From Ricordea florida (taxonomy: Eukaryota; Cnidaria; Anthozoa; Corallimorpharia; Ricordeidae): a stretch of 64,000 nt of DNA. The position numbers were made by a program, and so were the translations under genes. Shown one piece after another: positions 10,258 through 19,796 of this stretch (position 1 is its first letter; the number at the start of each line of letters is the position of its first letter). Where the stretch lies: assembly GCA_949710005.1 (NCBI GenBank), contig OX453272.1, positions 48,009,730 to 48,073,729 of the forward strand. Direction: 5' to 3'. The notes beneath the pieces were generated by a model that saw nothing but the letters and a program-made list of their open reading frames with translations, made no database searches and had not been told where the DNA came from.

Positions 10258-12507
10258 ATTGATTTGATACTAGCCAGTCACCCGGAACGCTTTGCCACTA
10301 GTGGCAATTTGCATCTTGGAGTGAGCGACCATGATTTAATATATGCGGTAAAGAAAAACATGCTTTCAAGGCCGAAAGCACGTGAGATTGAATACAGGAG
10401 CATGCGTCAGTTTAATGATGAAGCTTTTTTGTCTGAGCTAAATGAGGTCCCGTGGGAGTCTGCTTACATATTTGACGACGTGGACGACCCATGGGACCAC
10501 TGGGCGGAGCTCTATAATGAGGTGCTTGATAAGCACGCACCACTGAAGAAAAAGCGTGTAAGGGGAGATCAATTACCATCGATCACACCAGAGCTTCAAC
10601 ACGAAATCTCTCGCCGGAATCGTCTATTCAAGCTTCACGCCAGGAATCCTACAGAAGCCTCTTGGGAAGCGTACAGAAAACAAAGAAATAGGGTCACTTT
10701 GTTAAAAGGAAATGGCATGAAAGCTTTCTGTATGGACACTTCGAATAATTCTAAACACCACGGTGAATTTTGGACTAAAATGAAACCCCTCTTACCCAAC
10801 AAAGCAAAAAAGCAGTCCAAAATCATTTTGGTGGAAGCCGATCGTGTAGTCACCGATTCTATGGCTGTGGCTGAAATCTTTAACGAATATTTTTGTGATG
10901 TGGCGGTGAACGAAGGGATTGATAGATCTATTAAAGACTTTGTTGACCACCCGAGTGTAAAGCTTATTACTGAGAAGGGCGATACACAGTTATTTAGCTT
11001 CTCGACTGTGAATGAGAATTATTTGAAGAACATCTTGGACAAACTCAACCCTAGGAAGGCTGTCGGCTGTGATTCAATCTCCCAGAGACTTTTACGCATA
11101 TCTGCTCCAGCGCAACCGCTTACTAGGCTTATCAATCACTTCATCACTAACAGATTATGGCCAACAGTCTGGAAGAGCAGCAACATCTCTCCAGTTTTTA
11201 AGAAAGATGATGAGACAAAGAAGTCTTGTTATCGCCCTGTGTCTATTCTGACAGCTCTGTCGAAGATATATGAGCGTGTTGTAGCTGACCAAATTTACAC
11301 CGCATTTGTACCAAGGCTCTCACCCAACCTCTCTGGATATCTTGGTGGACACTCTTGTTGTACAGCTTTGCTGAAGATGGTTGAAGATTGGCGATTGAGT
11401 CTTGACGAGAGGGAGGCGGTTGCTACTGTTGCAGTTGATCTGAGTAAGGCTTTTGACTCTGTGTGCCATACCCTGTTACTCGCGAAGCTGAAGGCGTACG
11501 GTTTTACTGAAGATGCTCTGGACCTTATGTCATGTTATTTAACAGGACGGAGGCAAAGAGTCGAACTGGAGGGGTATGTTTATTCTGACTGGAGAACTGT
11601 GAGAGCTGGGGTCCCGCAGGGGTCACTCCTAGGCCCTCTTCTGTTCAACATCTACATTAATGATCTGAATTACGAAATCACCAACACGTCTTTACGGCTC
11701 TATGCGGATGACACCACGGAGTATGCATCTGATGCCTCTCCTTTAGTCCTGGAATATGTTATTAACTGTGATCTCAACATATTATCATCGTGGTTCAGAC
11801 AGAATTATTTGGAGATAAACAGTGCCAAAACTCAGGCAATGGCCATCGGTCCTAAGCTTTATCATTATGATTTTCTTGTAGATAATAAGTCTGTAGATAC
11901 TACAGAGACACTAAAGATTCTCGGTGTTACATTAGATCGCAAGCTTAATTTTATGTATCATGTAAAGGAGCAAGTGAAAAAAGCATGCGCTAAAGCATCT
12001 GCCTTGCGAAGGATACGCAAATTCATACCAATAGATGTTATGGCCCGTCTCTATAAAGCTTTTATTTTACCACATCTAGAGTATTGTGGGCCCTTACTGC
12101 TTGGTGTGGGTAACACTCAGGCTAATAAACTAGAGAACACAAACTATTATATTCTTAGATCAATTTTAGGCTTTTACAGGCAAACCCCTTATGAGTTTCT
12201 TTTGAAGACTGTAGGAATTAGCTCGCTAGAACAGCGCAGGAAATTTCAGGCATTAGTCCTTGTGTATAAATGCTTACATAATCAAGCTCCAAGCTATATT
12301 CAAGATCTCTTCAATTTTAAAGTGTGCTCATATAACCTAAGGGGGTCTGGTACAATTTTAGAGATGCCTAGATGCAATTTGGAATGGCGGCATAAGTCCT
12401 TTTCTTTCATCGCCGCCAGGATCTGGAACTCAATACCACCGTTTGTAAGGAACGCTAACGATCTTTTAACTTTTAAACGATTACTAGGTAAATATTCTAG
12501 ATTTTAA
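10258..12507 (+). CDS. LINE-B ORF, C-terminal part: endonuclease end and reverse transcriptase
   Basis: This frame resumes the endonuclease (GVSDHDL, the catalytic SDH motif) and continues through the linker to a complete reverse transcriptase: YRPVSILTALSKIYERV, VDLSKAFDS, GVPQGSLLGPLLFNIYINDL, the catalytic LYADDTTEY, and KILGVTLDRKL. The typical C-terminal domain of CR1/L2-type elements follows (ARIWNSIPPFVRNA) to a stop at 12505. The enzyme copies element RNA into DNA at the nick. There is no stop or frameshift besides the snap-back, so the copy is young. An upstream ATG at 10108 lies inside the snap-back and is not a meaningful start. Confidence 0.9.
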   Translation: MDLILASHPERFATSGNLHLGVSDHDLIYAVKKNMLSRPKAREIEYRSMRQFNDEAFLSELNEVPWESAYIFDDVDDPWDHWAELYNEVLDKHAPLKKKRVRGDQLPSITPELQHEISRRNRLFKLHARNPTEASWEAYRKQRNRVTLLKGNGMKAFCMDTSNNSKHHGEFWTKMKPLLPNKAKKQSKIILVEADRVVTDSMAVAEIFNEYFCDVAVNEGIDRSIKDFVDHPSVKLITEKGDTQLFSFSTVNENYLKNILDKLNPRKAVGCDSISQRLLRISAPAQPLTRLINHFITNRLWPTVWKSSNISPVFKKDDETKKSCYRPVSILTALSKIYERVVADQIYTAFVPRLSPNLSGYLGGHSCCTALLKMVEDWRLSLDEREAVATVAVDLSKAFDSVCHTLLLAKLKAYGFTEDALDLMSCYLTGRRQRVELEGYVYSDWRTVRAGVPQGSLLGPLLFNIYINDLNYEITNTSLRLYADDTTEYASDASPLVLEYVINCDLNILSSWFRQNYLEINSAKTQAMAIGPKLYHYDFLVDNKSVDTTETLKILGVTLDRKLNFMYHVKEQVKKACAKASALRRIRKFIPIDVMARLYKAFILPHLEYCGPLLLGVGNTQANKLENTNYYILRSILGFYRQTPYEFLLKTVGISSLEQRRKFQALVLVYKCLHNQAPSYIQDLFNFKVCSYNLRGSGTILEMPRCNLEWRHKSFSFIAARIWNSIPPFVRNANDLLTFKRLLGKYSRF

Positions 12508-12662
12508 TATTTTTTAACTCTTTTTAGGTGCCTATTATATAATACATATTTACATACAGAGATAATTATATATATTTTTTTTTTCTTTATACAACTTTGC
12601 GTTCACGCACACATTTTAACGAGTGCTTGCGCTCCTAGGTGTCGCGTGGTTAAATAAAGTAT

Positions 12663-12684
12663 TGTTGTTGTTGTTGTTGTTGTT
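12663..12684 (+). repeat. (TTG)n tail of LINE-B
   Basis: About seven TTG units directly after the LINE-B 3' UTR and directly before LINE-A sequence resumes mark the 3' end of the inserted element. Confidence 0.7.
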
Positions 12685-12694
12685 GAACCAGCCA

Positions 12695-13936
12695 CGGATT
12701 TTTTTGAGTTAAGACCCGTAGCCATTCCTTTGTTCTGCAACAGATTAGTGCCCTTAAGCGCAACAAGACAGAATAAGTGCCCGTTTACTGAAATGTGCTT
12801 CTCGAACTATAACTCCATCAATTACGAAATTGTTAAATTTGTCAATCGCAACCAACGAGTTTCCTAACATCTGGAAATGCGCTAAAGTCACAGCACTTTT
12901 CAAAGCCGGTAATCGTACTAGCCCGTCTAATTATCGCCCTATTTCTATTTTACCAACTCTCAGTAAAGTCCTAGAGAGGGCTGTGCATCATCAATTCTAT
13001 CAATATCTTAACCAACATAACTTACTCAACGAAAAGCAATATGGTTTTTGGCCTAAACATTTAACAGTTAATGCTGTTTCTAGTTTTGCCTATGAAATTT
13101 TATTAAATATGGAAAGGGGTAAACTGTGTGGAGCCGTATTCTTGGACCTGTCCAAGGCCTTTGATACGGTCGACCACACAATTTTGCTACGAAAGTTGTC
13201 GTCTCTTGGGGTGATTCTGAAATGACTAAATGGTTTGAGTCATATCTTAATGGACGAATGCAATGTACATCTTGCGGGCCGGAAATGTCCGATTTGTTAC
13301 CTGTTACACATGGCGTACCTCAAGGCAGCATACTGGGCCCTTTGTTATTTCTTATATATATAAACGATTTGCCCACTGTCATCAGGCACTCGGAGGTAGC
13401 CCTATATGCTGATGACGCAGTGCTTTATTGCTATGACTCAAACCCAGCTGGTCTAGAGTGCACCCTAAATGCCGACTTGTATTCTATTGCTATCTGGTTA
13501 AATGATTACAAACTTACCCTTAATGTTGATAAGACCAAAACAATGCTTATTGGTAGCGATTCCAAGTTGGGCAAGTTAAACAGTCTCTCGGTTTCTGTTC
13601 TTGATAATCAACTCGATAGTGTTAGAAGTTTTAAATACCTAGGGGTTGTATTATCCTCTAACTTTACCAGGACCGAACATGTGGAACATGTGGCATCTAA
13701 AGTGAACCAGAGACTAGGTCTTTTGCGTAGGATTAAGCATTTGTTGCCGTATAATGCACGCCTTCTTTATTACAATAGCCTTGTTCTTCCAATCTTTGAT
13801 TATGCTGATCTGGTATGGGGCGATAAGGATAACGCTGTTTTATTGAACAACCTGCAGGTGTTGCAAAACAAGGCGGCAAAACTTGTTCTAAATAAACCAT
13901 TGTATTCTTCTGCAACCGATGCTCTCAGTCAGCTTG
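12695..13936 (+). pseudogene. LINE-A piece 2: reverse transcriptase, frameshifted
   Basis: Reverse-transcriptase motifs appear in two frames: 12830-13225 (YRPISILPTLSKVLERA, FLDLSKAFDTVDHTILL) and 13222-13931 (GVPQGSILGPLLFLIYIND, LYADDAVLYC, FKYLGVVLS). The switch near 13215-13222 is a frameshift, and the 5' ~130 bp are degenerate, so this copy was already dead. The frame is then cut at 13936 by the Polinton and resumes in the same frame at 29497. It belongs to the same broad LINE group as LINE-B but a different family. Confidence 0.8.
13932..13936 (+). repeat. Left target-site duplication of the Polinton
   Basis: GCTTG here matches GCTTG at 29492-29496. Polintons usually duplicate 6 bp; only 5 match here. 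Confidence 0.75.
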
Positions 13937-14212
13937 AGTAGTTGTAAAAGGCCGGTTCTGGGACAACTTGGGCGTGGTCGATTTTTGATGTTACGATTTT
14001 TTTGCGAATTCGTGGTTTTGGGCGTGGTCAGTTTTGTCAGATGGGCGTGGCCGAAAATTTTGCCTATCGACTTGTTTGATTTTCGATCGATGACTTTTTT
14101 CGTCGAGTGTCGATTTTTTCTTCTGGATCGTCGATGTCCTTTGGGGGGCGGGGTGGGGCGCCGATTTGTTAAAGTGGGATTTTTGGTCGAGGGTTGCACC
14201 GATTGGCATACG
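13937..14212 (+). repeat. Left terminal inverted repeat of the Polinton
   Basis: The ~276 bp match the complement of 29217-29491 with roughly 16 differences by eye (about 94%). The repeat carries three GGGCGTGG boxes and ends just before the first gene. Confidence 0.95.
13970..14052 (+). promoter_or_regulatory. Three GGGCGTGGYC boxes in the left TIR
   Basis: GGGCGTGGTC at 13970 and 14020 and GGGCGTGGCC at 14043 point toward the first gene at 14221. The mirror copies lie at 29376-29385, 29399-29408 and 29449-29458. The sequence resembles the GC/CACCC box bound by animal Sp/KLF factors; a promoter role is inference. Confidence 0.4.
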
Positions 14213-14220
14213 CAAACGAA

Positions 14221-14781
14221 ATGGCGAACACACGAATTCAGTTTGAGAGTTATGATCGTGATGAAACTGGTCACTACCCATCAATGGAGGTAATGATTTT
14301 TCAACCTGAAGAAGAGTTGAATGTTCATGATTTGATTAAGAGAGACGAATGGGAGGTGCGTAGATGGATTCGTAGAAATTATAGGCATGAAGGTGCAATT
14401 TGGTTTTATATTTGTTGCTCTGAAAACCCATGTCTAGGGCCTCTTACACAAGCGCGTTTTTTGAAGTCTGATGAGACCAAGAGTTCAAAGACGATGGATG
14501 ACATGGCTAATGATGTATATATTGAAAGATTTGTTGATTTCGATTTGGGCTACATTATTAAAAGACTACATGAGATCATTATTGAAGACAATGGAGGTGA
14601 AGAGGATGTTTATGCCATGAGAGTTGTATTGGAAGACGACGAAGCCTGGAGATCTCACAGGAAAACCTTTTACAAGGACTTGGACGATGAGTTGCTTTGT
14701 GTTGCTTGGCATCCAAGTCGGGCGGTTGATTGGTGTTTTGACGAAGACGAGAAAAGCCTTTTGAATGAATTTCTTGAATAG
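14221..14781 (+). CDS. AWHP-family protein 1, TIR-proximal, unknown function
   Basis: This is an acidic 186-residue protein whose C-terminus reads HRKTFYKDLDDELLCVAWHP, then SRAVDWCFDEDE. The same C-terminal block (aromatic-R/K-TF/IF, L/E-L, AWHPxR, WC, acidic end) occurs in two other genes of the element, at 28080-28526 and 28611-29171. I recall similar AWHPxR...WC signatures in hypothetical proteins of large DNA viruses, but cannot verify that here. The first ATG lies 9 bp inside the TIR edge; a TTG-initiated extension into the TIR is not needed. A palindromic hairpin follows 18 nt after the stop. No domain of known function is recognised. Confidence 0.75.
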   Translation: MANTRIQFESYDRDETGHYPSMEVMIFQPEEELNVHDLIKRDEWEVRRWIRRNYRHEGAIWFYICCSENPCLGPLTQARFLKSDETKSSKTMDDMANDVYIERFVDFDLGYIIKRLHEIIIEDNGGEEDVYAMRVVLEDDEAWRSHRKTFYKDLDDELLCVAWHPSRAVDWCFDEDEKSLLNEFLE

Positions 14782-14799
14782 TTATGTTAAGGGCACACA

Positions 14800-14824
14800 T
14801 TTGTGACATGGACCGTGTCACAAA
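14800..14824 (+). terminator. Shared 3' palindrome, copy 1
   Basis: TTTGTGACA and TGTCACAAA form a 9-bp stem around a 7-nt loop (TGGACCG), 18 nt after the stop at 14781. It is 22/25 identical to copy 3 in gene orientation, with G-C pairs replacing A-T at the same stem position. Confidence 0.55.
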
Positions 14825-14867
14825 AGTTGAAACATGATTGTCTTAGAGATTGCAATTTCAAAATACA

Positions 14868-17800
14868 ATGGATGCCATGGAGAATCTGACAGTCAAAGAC
14901 CTGAGGTCAATAGCCAAAAGAGCTGGTGTGAGTGTTCGAGGATTCAGAAAGGCTGAAATGCTTACAGCGTTATCTGACATACAACCTGAGAACTTGACAG
15001 TGAAGATACTACGAACCATGGCCAAGAAGTCTGGCGTTCGAGGTTCTGGCAGCATGCGTAAAGAGGCTCTCATTAATGCTGTTGGAGCTCCACGAGTGGT
15101 TGAAGCCAACGTTCCAGTTCCTGGTCCAGTCAGACCTATAAGAACAAGACCCGCCCGGGCTTCGTATGGAAGGGCCGTTGCTGCTGCCAGGCGTGAAATC
15201 ATTCAGACCACAGATTGGATAAGATCCAATGTTAGAGACCCAAACAGGAGGGCCATCACCAGGAGATTAAGAAGGGCAGCTGCTGCGGTTAGAAGGGAAC
15301 CCGAGGTTTTCGTCCCTGAAAGACATGAAACGGCTCTGAGAGGCTTTTTGAGGACTTACATAGTAAAGGGCAGAGCTGGCTACGATCCAATTACATTTCT
15401 TGGCAAGGTTAGAACACCATTTGGTAGTTTATTGGATGGAATCAGGAAGCCATTCAAGTTGAAGTGTATTCTTTCATGTGGATTCGCGAGGAGGAACGGC
15501 CAGGATAATCGTGTTATTGAGCGGAGTCAAGGTCATTTTCATTCACTGATGGAGACAGTGACAGTTTCAACAGACACACTCGCTTTGTTTGATAGCATCA
15601 AAGCTAAACTTGTTGAGTTGGTGCAGAAATACGAGAACGAGCACTCTGGATGGGTATTTGAAAGTGTGATCGACTTTCGTATCCATTTGAACCCGTTTCA
15701 ACCGTTTTCTGGAAGTTCGTATATTAGATTACCACCCAAATTGGCTGCCAAGAAGGCAATCATCAATGTCAAGAATGAGGATCAGGAGTGCTTCAAATGG
15801 GCAGTGACATCCGCTGTGTTCCCTGTAGAGGTCCATCCTGAGAGACTAAACAAAGAGATGAGAGAAAACTCAGAGAAACTCGATTGGTCAGGGATAGAGT
15901 TCCCCGTGGCAGCACTCAGTACAACTCAGATAAATAGATTTGAAAGGCAGAACCCATATGGGATCAATATCCTTGGTTACGAGAATGGTGAGCCAACCCT
16001 AATCAGGCGCAGTAAAAAGTCAGGGGGTACAAAGATAAACTTACTCTTGATATCAAACGAAGAGACAAATCATTACTGCTGGATCAAAAGCATGTCAAGA
16101 CTTATCGAGTATAATAAGAAAGAGCATGCCCGTTTCTATTGTGACAATTGTCTAAACTCGTTCAATTGTCAAAAGTCGCTGGACGACCACATGGAGTACT
16201 GCCTAAACAACGAATCAGTCAAAGTCCAGATGCCCATGGAAGAGGATGGAAGCCCAAAGTACATTACTTTCACGAACCACAGACGGAAGATGCAAGTGCC
16301 ATTTGTGATCTATGCGGATTTCGAGTGTTTCACGGAGAAGTTGGACACTTGTTTACCGGATGACAGGGACAGCTTCACGAATCAATATCAGAAGCACAAG
16401 CCATCAGGTTTCTGTTACCTTATCAAGTGTTTCGATGATGGTATCTTTGAGCCCAAGTTGGTGATGAGAACAGCCAACTCACCGGAGGATGACATACCGC
16501 AAATGTTTCAGGAAAGTTTGGAGGAGGACATCAAGAAGATCTATGATCAGTTCAAGTCTGAAAAGAAGCTTGTAATGAAGAATAGCGATCATAGGAAGCA
16601 TGGAAAGGCCACTCACTGCCATATTTGTGAGGGTGAATTGGGGAATGATAAGGTGGTCGACCACTGTCATTTTACAGGTAGGTACAGAGGAACGGCTCAC
16701 AAGAAATGTAACCTGGAATTTAGCACACCCAAGTTCTTTCCAGTCATCTTCCACAATTTGTCTGGTTATGACAGTCACTTGTTTATCAAGAAGATGGGAG
16801 TGTCAGAGGGTAAGATTGATTGTATCCCACTCAACGACGAAAAGTACATCTCATTCACCAAAGAGATTGTGGTTGAAAAGTTCATGAAGAAGGATGATGA
16901 TGGTAAGGAGAAGGAGGTTCAGATTAAACGCACCATTATATTTGTAGACAGTTTTAGGTTCATGGCAAGTGGTTTGGCTAGATTGGCTGACAACTTGCCG
17001 AGAGAGTCTTTGGTAAACCTCTCGAGATACTATGAAGGGGCAAACTTTGATCTTTTGGCCAGGAAGGGAGTGTTTCCCTATGATTGGTTTGATGGCTTTG
17101 ACAAGTTACAAGTGTCCAGTCTACCACCCAAGGATGAGTTCTATTCGATATTATACGACACTGACATATCGGATGACGATTATAAACATGCCGGAAACGT
17201 GTGGGAGACCTTTGGTATGAGAAGTTTCAGGGATTACCATGACTTGTATCTCAAAACAGATGTGATCCTGTTGGCTGACGTCTTTGAGAACTTCAGAGGG
17301 GTTTGTATGAAGAATTACGGGTTGGATCCAGCATGGCATTATACTGCACCTGGACTGGCTTGGGATGCTACATTGAAGATCACCAAGGTTGAGTTGGAGC
17401 TTTTGAGGGATCCCGAAATGCTGATTATGGTGGAGAATGGTATCAGAGGTGGAATCTCAACGATCTCTACCAGGCATGGGAAGGCCAATAATAGATACAT
17501 GAAGAACTATAATCCCAGGTTGCCTACAAAGTTCATCACCTATTTGGATGCGAATGGGCTCTATGGCTATGCAATGACTAAGGCGTTACCAACCCACGGT
17601 TTTGAGTGGATGAGTGATCAAGAGTTGACAGACTGGAGGAACCATCCATGCATATTAGAGGTGGACTTGGAGTACCCGTTGGAGTTACATGATCTTCACA
17701 ATGATTATCCGTTGGCTCCAGAGAGGTTGGGTGTTGATGGGGTTGTTAAGTTGGTTCCCAATTTGAGGGCCAAGAAGAAGTACATTCTACACCACGAAGC

Positions 17801-18752
17801 TTTGAAACAGTACTTGTCGTTGGGGTTGAAGTTAACCAAAGTTCACAGAGGGGTCAAGTTCGAAGAGTCGGAATGGCTGAGGTCCTACATTGACTTGAAT
17901 AACAGGTTGAGAGCCAGGGCCGAGAATGATTTCGAAAAGGACTTCTTCAAGTTGATGAACAACGCAGTGTTTGGCAAGACCATGGAGAACATTAGGAAGA
18001 GGGTGGATATCCAGTTGGTCACTGAGGAGAAGAAAGCGCGTAAGTTGATTGTGAAGCCAAACTTCCATCACAGGAACATCTTTTGCGAGGATCTGGCTGC
18101 CTTCCACATGAAGAGAACGAAATTGCTCTTTGATAAGCCCATTTACTTGGGGCTGTCCATTCTGGATCTTAGCAAGACAGTCATGTACGATTTCCATTAC
18201 AGGTACATAAAGCCCAAGTATGGGGAGAAGGCCAAGTTGCTGTTTACAGACACGGATTCCTTAGCTTATGTGATAGAGACTGAGGACTTTTACAGGGATA
18301 TCAGTCCAGATGTGAGGGCTAAATTTGACACCAGCAACTACCCCACGGAGCATCCATCCGGGATTGAGACCGGAGTGAACAAAAAGGTTGGAGGGATGTT
18401 CAAAGACGAGGCTGGCGGTGAACAGATCACGGAATTTGTGGGTCTGAGGGCTAAACTGTATGCTTTCAAGACGGACAAAGAGAAAGAAGTCAAGAAGTGT
18501 AAGGGAGTTAACAAGGCAGTGGTTAGCAAAAGCATAAGTTTCCAGGATTACAAGACTTGTCTTTTCAGCGGCCAATCCCAGAGACGGAAGATGAACACCA
18601 TAAGGAGTCATAGCCATGACATCTACACTGAAACTATCAATAAGATTGCATTATCACGCGAGGACGATAAACGTGTGATAATGGATGACGGGATAAACAC
18701 GTATGCACATGGTCATTTCAGGACGCTAGAAGGTGGTGATTTGGTGTCTTGA
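14868..18752 (+). CDS. polB: Protein-primed family B DNA polymerase (Polinton)
   Basis: This 1,294-residue protein replicates the element's linear DNA from its termini. Two SAP/Rho-N-like repeats occupy residues 5-35 and 41-71. A zinc finger with C425, C428, H441 and C445 precedes the 3'-5' exonuclease motifs: Exo I D484/E486 (YADFECF), Exo II N630/D635 (HNLSGYD) and Exo III Y794/D798 (YLKTD). Between Exo I and II lies a zinc/HNH-like insertion (CHIC at 584-587, VVDHCHFTGRYRG, KKCNL), common in Polinton polymerases. The polymerase motifs are A (DANGLYG, D894), B (KLMNNAVFGK, N1032) and C (DTDS, D1128/D1130). All catalytic residues are present. The ATG at 14868 is the first methionine; a TTG six codons earlier is not credible in an animal. 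The 3' end overlaps the convergent integrase gene by about 40 bp. Confidence 0.95.
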   Translation: MDAMENLTVKDLRSIAKRAGVSVRGFRKAEMLTALSDIQPENLTVKILRTMAKKSGVRGSGSMRKEALINAVGAPRVVEANVPVPGPVRPIRTRPARASYGRAVAAARREIIQTTDWIRSNVRDPNRRAITRRLRRAAAAVRREPEVFVPERHETALRGFLRTYIVKGRAGYDPITFLGKVRTPFGSLLDGIRKPFKLKCILSCGFARRNGQDNRVIERSQGHFHSLMETVTVSTDTLALFDSIKAKLVELVQKYENEHSGWVFESVIDFRIHLNPFQPFSGSSYIRLPPKLAAKKAIINVKNEDQECFKWAVTSAVFPVEVHPERLNKEMRENSEKLDWSGIEFPVAALSTTQINRFERQNPYGINILGYENGEPTLIRRSKKSGGTKINLLLISNEETNHYCWIKSMSRLIEYNKKEHARFYCDNCLNSFNCQKSLDDHMEYCLNNESVKVQMPMEEDGSPKYITFTNHRRKMQVPFVIYADFECFTEKLDTCLPDDRDSFTNQYQKHKPSGFCYLIKCFDDGIFEPKLVMRTANSPEDDIPQMFQESLEEDIKKIYDQFKSEKKLVMKNSDHRKHGKATHCHICEGELGNDKVVDHCHFTGRYRGTAHKKCNLEFSTPKFFPVIFHNLSGYDSHLFIKKMGVSEGKIDCIPLNDEKYISFTKEIVVEKFMKKDDDGKEKEVQIKRTIIFVDSFRFMASGLARLADNLPRESLVNLSRYYEGANFDLLARKGVFPYDWFDGFDKLQVSSLPPKDEFYSILYDTDISDDDYKHAGNVWETFGMRSFRDYHDLYLKTDVILLADVFENFRGVCMKNYGLDPAWHYTAPGLAWDATLKITKVELELLRDPEMLIMVENGIRGGISTISTRHGKANNRYMKNYNPRLPTKFITYLDANGLYGYAMTKALPTHGFEWMSDQELTDWRNHPCILEVDLEYPLELHDLHNDYPLAPERLGVDGVVKLVPNLRAKKKYILHHEALKQYLSLGLKLTKVHRGVKFEESEWLRSYIDLNNRLRARAENDFEKDFFKLMNNAVFGKTMENIRKRVDIQLVTEEKKARKLIVKPNFHHRNIFCEDLAAFHMKRTKLLFDKPIYLGLSILDLSKTVMYDFHYRYIKPKYGEKAKLLFTDTDSLAYVIETEDFYRDISPDVRAKFDTSNYPTEHPSGIETGVNKKVGGMFKDEAGGEQITEFVGLRAKLYAFKTDKEKEVKKCKGVNKAVVSKSISFQDYKTCLFSGQSQRRKMNTIRSHSHDIYTETINKIALSREDDKRVIMDDGINTYAHGHFRTLEGGDLVS

Positions 18753-19702
18753 GGTACAAATTGAAGCTCTTCGCGAACGAATCCCCGTTTTGGACCTCCA
18801 CTCAAATAATACAAGACTGGTTGACCTGGTTCGATTATGGTTCGAGCCAAATCATAGGCTTCAAGACTCCATATGGGATCAGTAGCCCTTCGTTTGTCTC
18901 CACCTTCATCTTCACCAGGGGCATAAAGATACCTGACTTGAACATCTGGAGGTAATCTCTTCTCATTCAAACCCACAGGCCGCTTGTAGTTTGTGGTTTT
19001 GGTGTCAATTGAGTCCATTTTCAAAGCTTCGTCAGGCTCTTTTCCAGTAATACGGGTGGTCTCACTATTGAGGGTCTTCATGATGGCGGGCAATCTGTCC
19101 ACCCAAACCGTGGATCGGGTATCACTAATCATCTCTTGAGCGTATTGATGGCTGAATAGCTTCTCACCGAGAGTCCTGTTGGCTCTCTCCACAAAAGCTT
19201 GAGCTCTATGATTCCCAGCTTCACTACGCTGGATTGTGACTTGATGCTTTTTCATAAGAGTTGTTACATCACCCTTGAATTCTGTTCCTGGATCCACCAT
19301 TAATGTTTGTGGCCACTTCAACTTACGGGAATAAATCCGTTGAAAGGCATTGGCAACTTCACCACTCTCCTTTGAGGTCAATGGTTCGGCATCCTTGTAT
19401 CTTGACGCGATATCAATCACGACTAAGGCATAGCGGTATGTTTTTCTTCTCACTGTATCGTGAGGAAGAAACAACAAGTCCGCCTGATGAATCTGGTTAG
19501 GCTTATTCACACTCCAATGTGGTCTGGGTATATACTTGGGGGCCGGGAGGTAAATTTGCCACAAGGCTTGCTTTTCCAACCACTCTTTGGCGACCTTTTC
19601 ACTAACTTTGGCTGCTTTGGCCAATTTGGGTATGGCTGAGTATCCTTTCCAGTATCCGTCAGTGGAGTAATATAATCGATTTAAAACGTTAGAATCAGTC
19701 AT
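18713..19702 (-). CDS. int: Retroviral-type DDE integrase (Polinton)
   Basis: This 329-residue integrase inserts the element into host DNA. The N-terminal third has a helical Zn-binding-like region lacking a clear HHCC finger. The rve core carries D75 (HQADLLFLP), D137 (MVDPGTEF) and E172 (FVERANRTLGE), a DDE triad with standard ~35-residue D-E spacing. The C-terminus (VRYLYAPGEDEGG, then GQPVLYYL and RGFVREELQFVP) resembles the SH3-like tail of other Polinton integrases. It is convergent with and overlaps the polymerase gene, and divergent from the capsid gene with 94 bp between. A 46-bp portion of its coding sequence (19433-19478) has a diverged copy after the capsid gene. Confidence 0.93.
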   Translation of the reverse strand: MTDSNVLNRLYYSTDGYWKGYSAIPKLAKAAKVSEKVAKEWLEKQALWQIYLPAPKYIPRPHWSVNKPNQIHQADLLFLPHDTVRRKTYRYALVVIDIASRYKDAEPLTSKESGEVANAFQRIYSRKLKWPQTLMVDPGTEFKGDVTTLMKKHQVTIQRSEAGNHRAQAFVERANRTLGEKLFSHQYAQEMISDTRSTVWVDRLPAIMKTLNSETTRITGKEPDEALKMDSIDTKTTNYKRPVGLNEKRLPPDVQVRYLYAPGEDEGGDKRRATDPIWSLEAYDLARTIIEPGQPVLYYLSGGPKRGFVREELQFVPQDTKSPPSSVLK

Positions 19703-19796
19703 TTACAAAAAAAGAATACAAGCATTTAAATAGGCTTCTATACCAAGCATTCTTGATGTCAATCGCGTTCCAAGGACTCGTGAAGGGTTGAAGGCT
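19703..19796. promoter_or_regulatory. Divergent promoter region between integrase and capsid genes
   Basis: The 94-bp gap separates divergent starts and contains an AT-rich palindrome ATTTAAAT at 19724-19731, which reads as a TATA-like box on both strands. Bidirectional promoter function is inferred from position. Confidence 0.4.

Larger units (their letters stand above)
8660..12690 (+). mobile_element. LINE-B: nearly complete 2A-containing non-LTR retrotransposon
   Basis: A single long coding region (8915-12507) with N-terminal signal-like segment, 2A-like peptide, PHD-type finger, APE endonuclease and reverse transcriptase is preceded by ~250 bp of leader and followed by a short 3' UTR and a (TTG)n tail at 12663-12684. 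It sits inside LINE-A. The only obvious lesion is a 171-bp snap-back insertion at 10087-10257. Confidence 0.85.

Noticed and set aside
13919-14293. Open frames running through both Polinton TIRs (for example 13919-14293 and 14274-13888)
   Set aside because: They follow TIR sequence on both strands, have no domain, and the two TIR copies do not preserve the reading frame (indel at about 14165).
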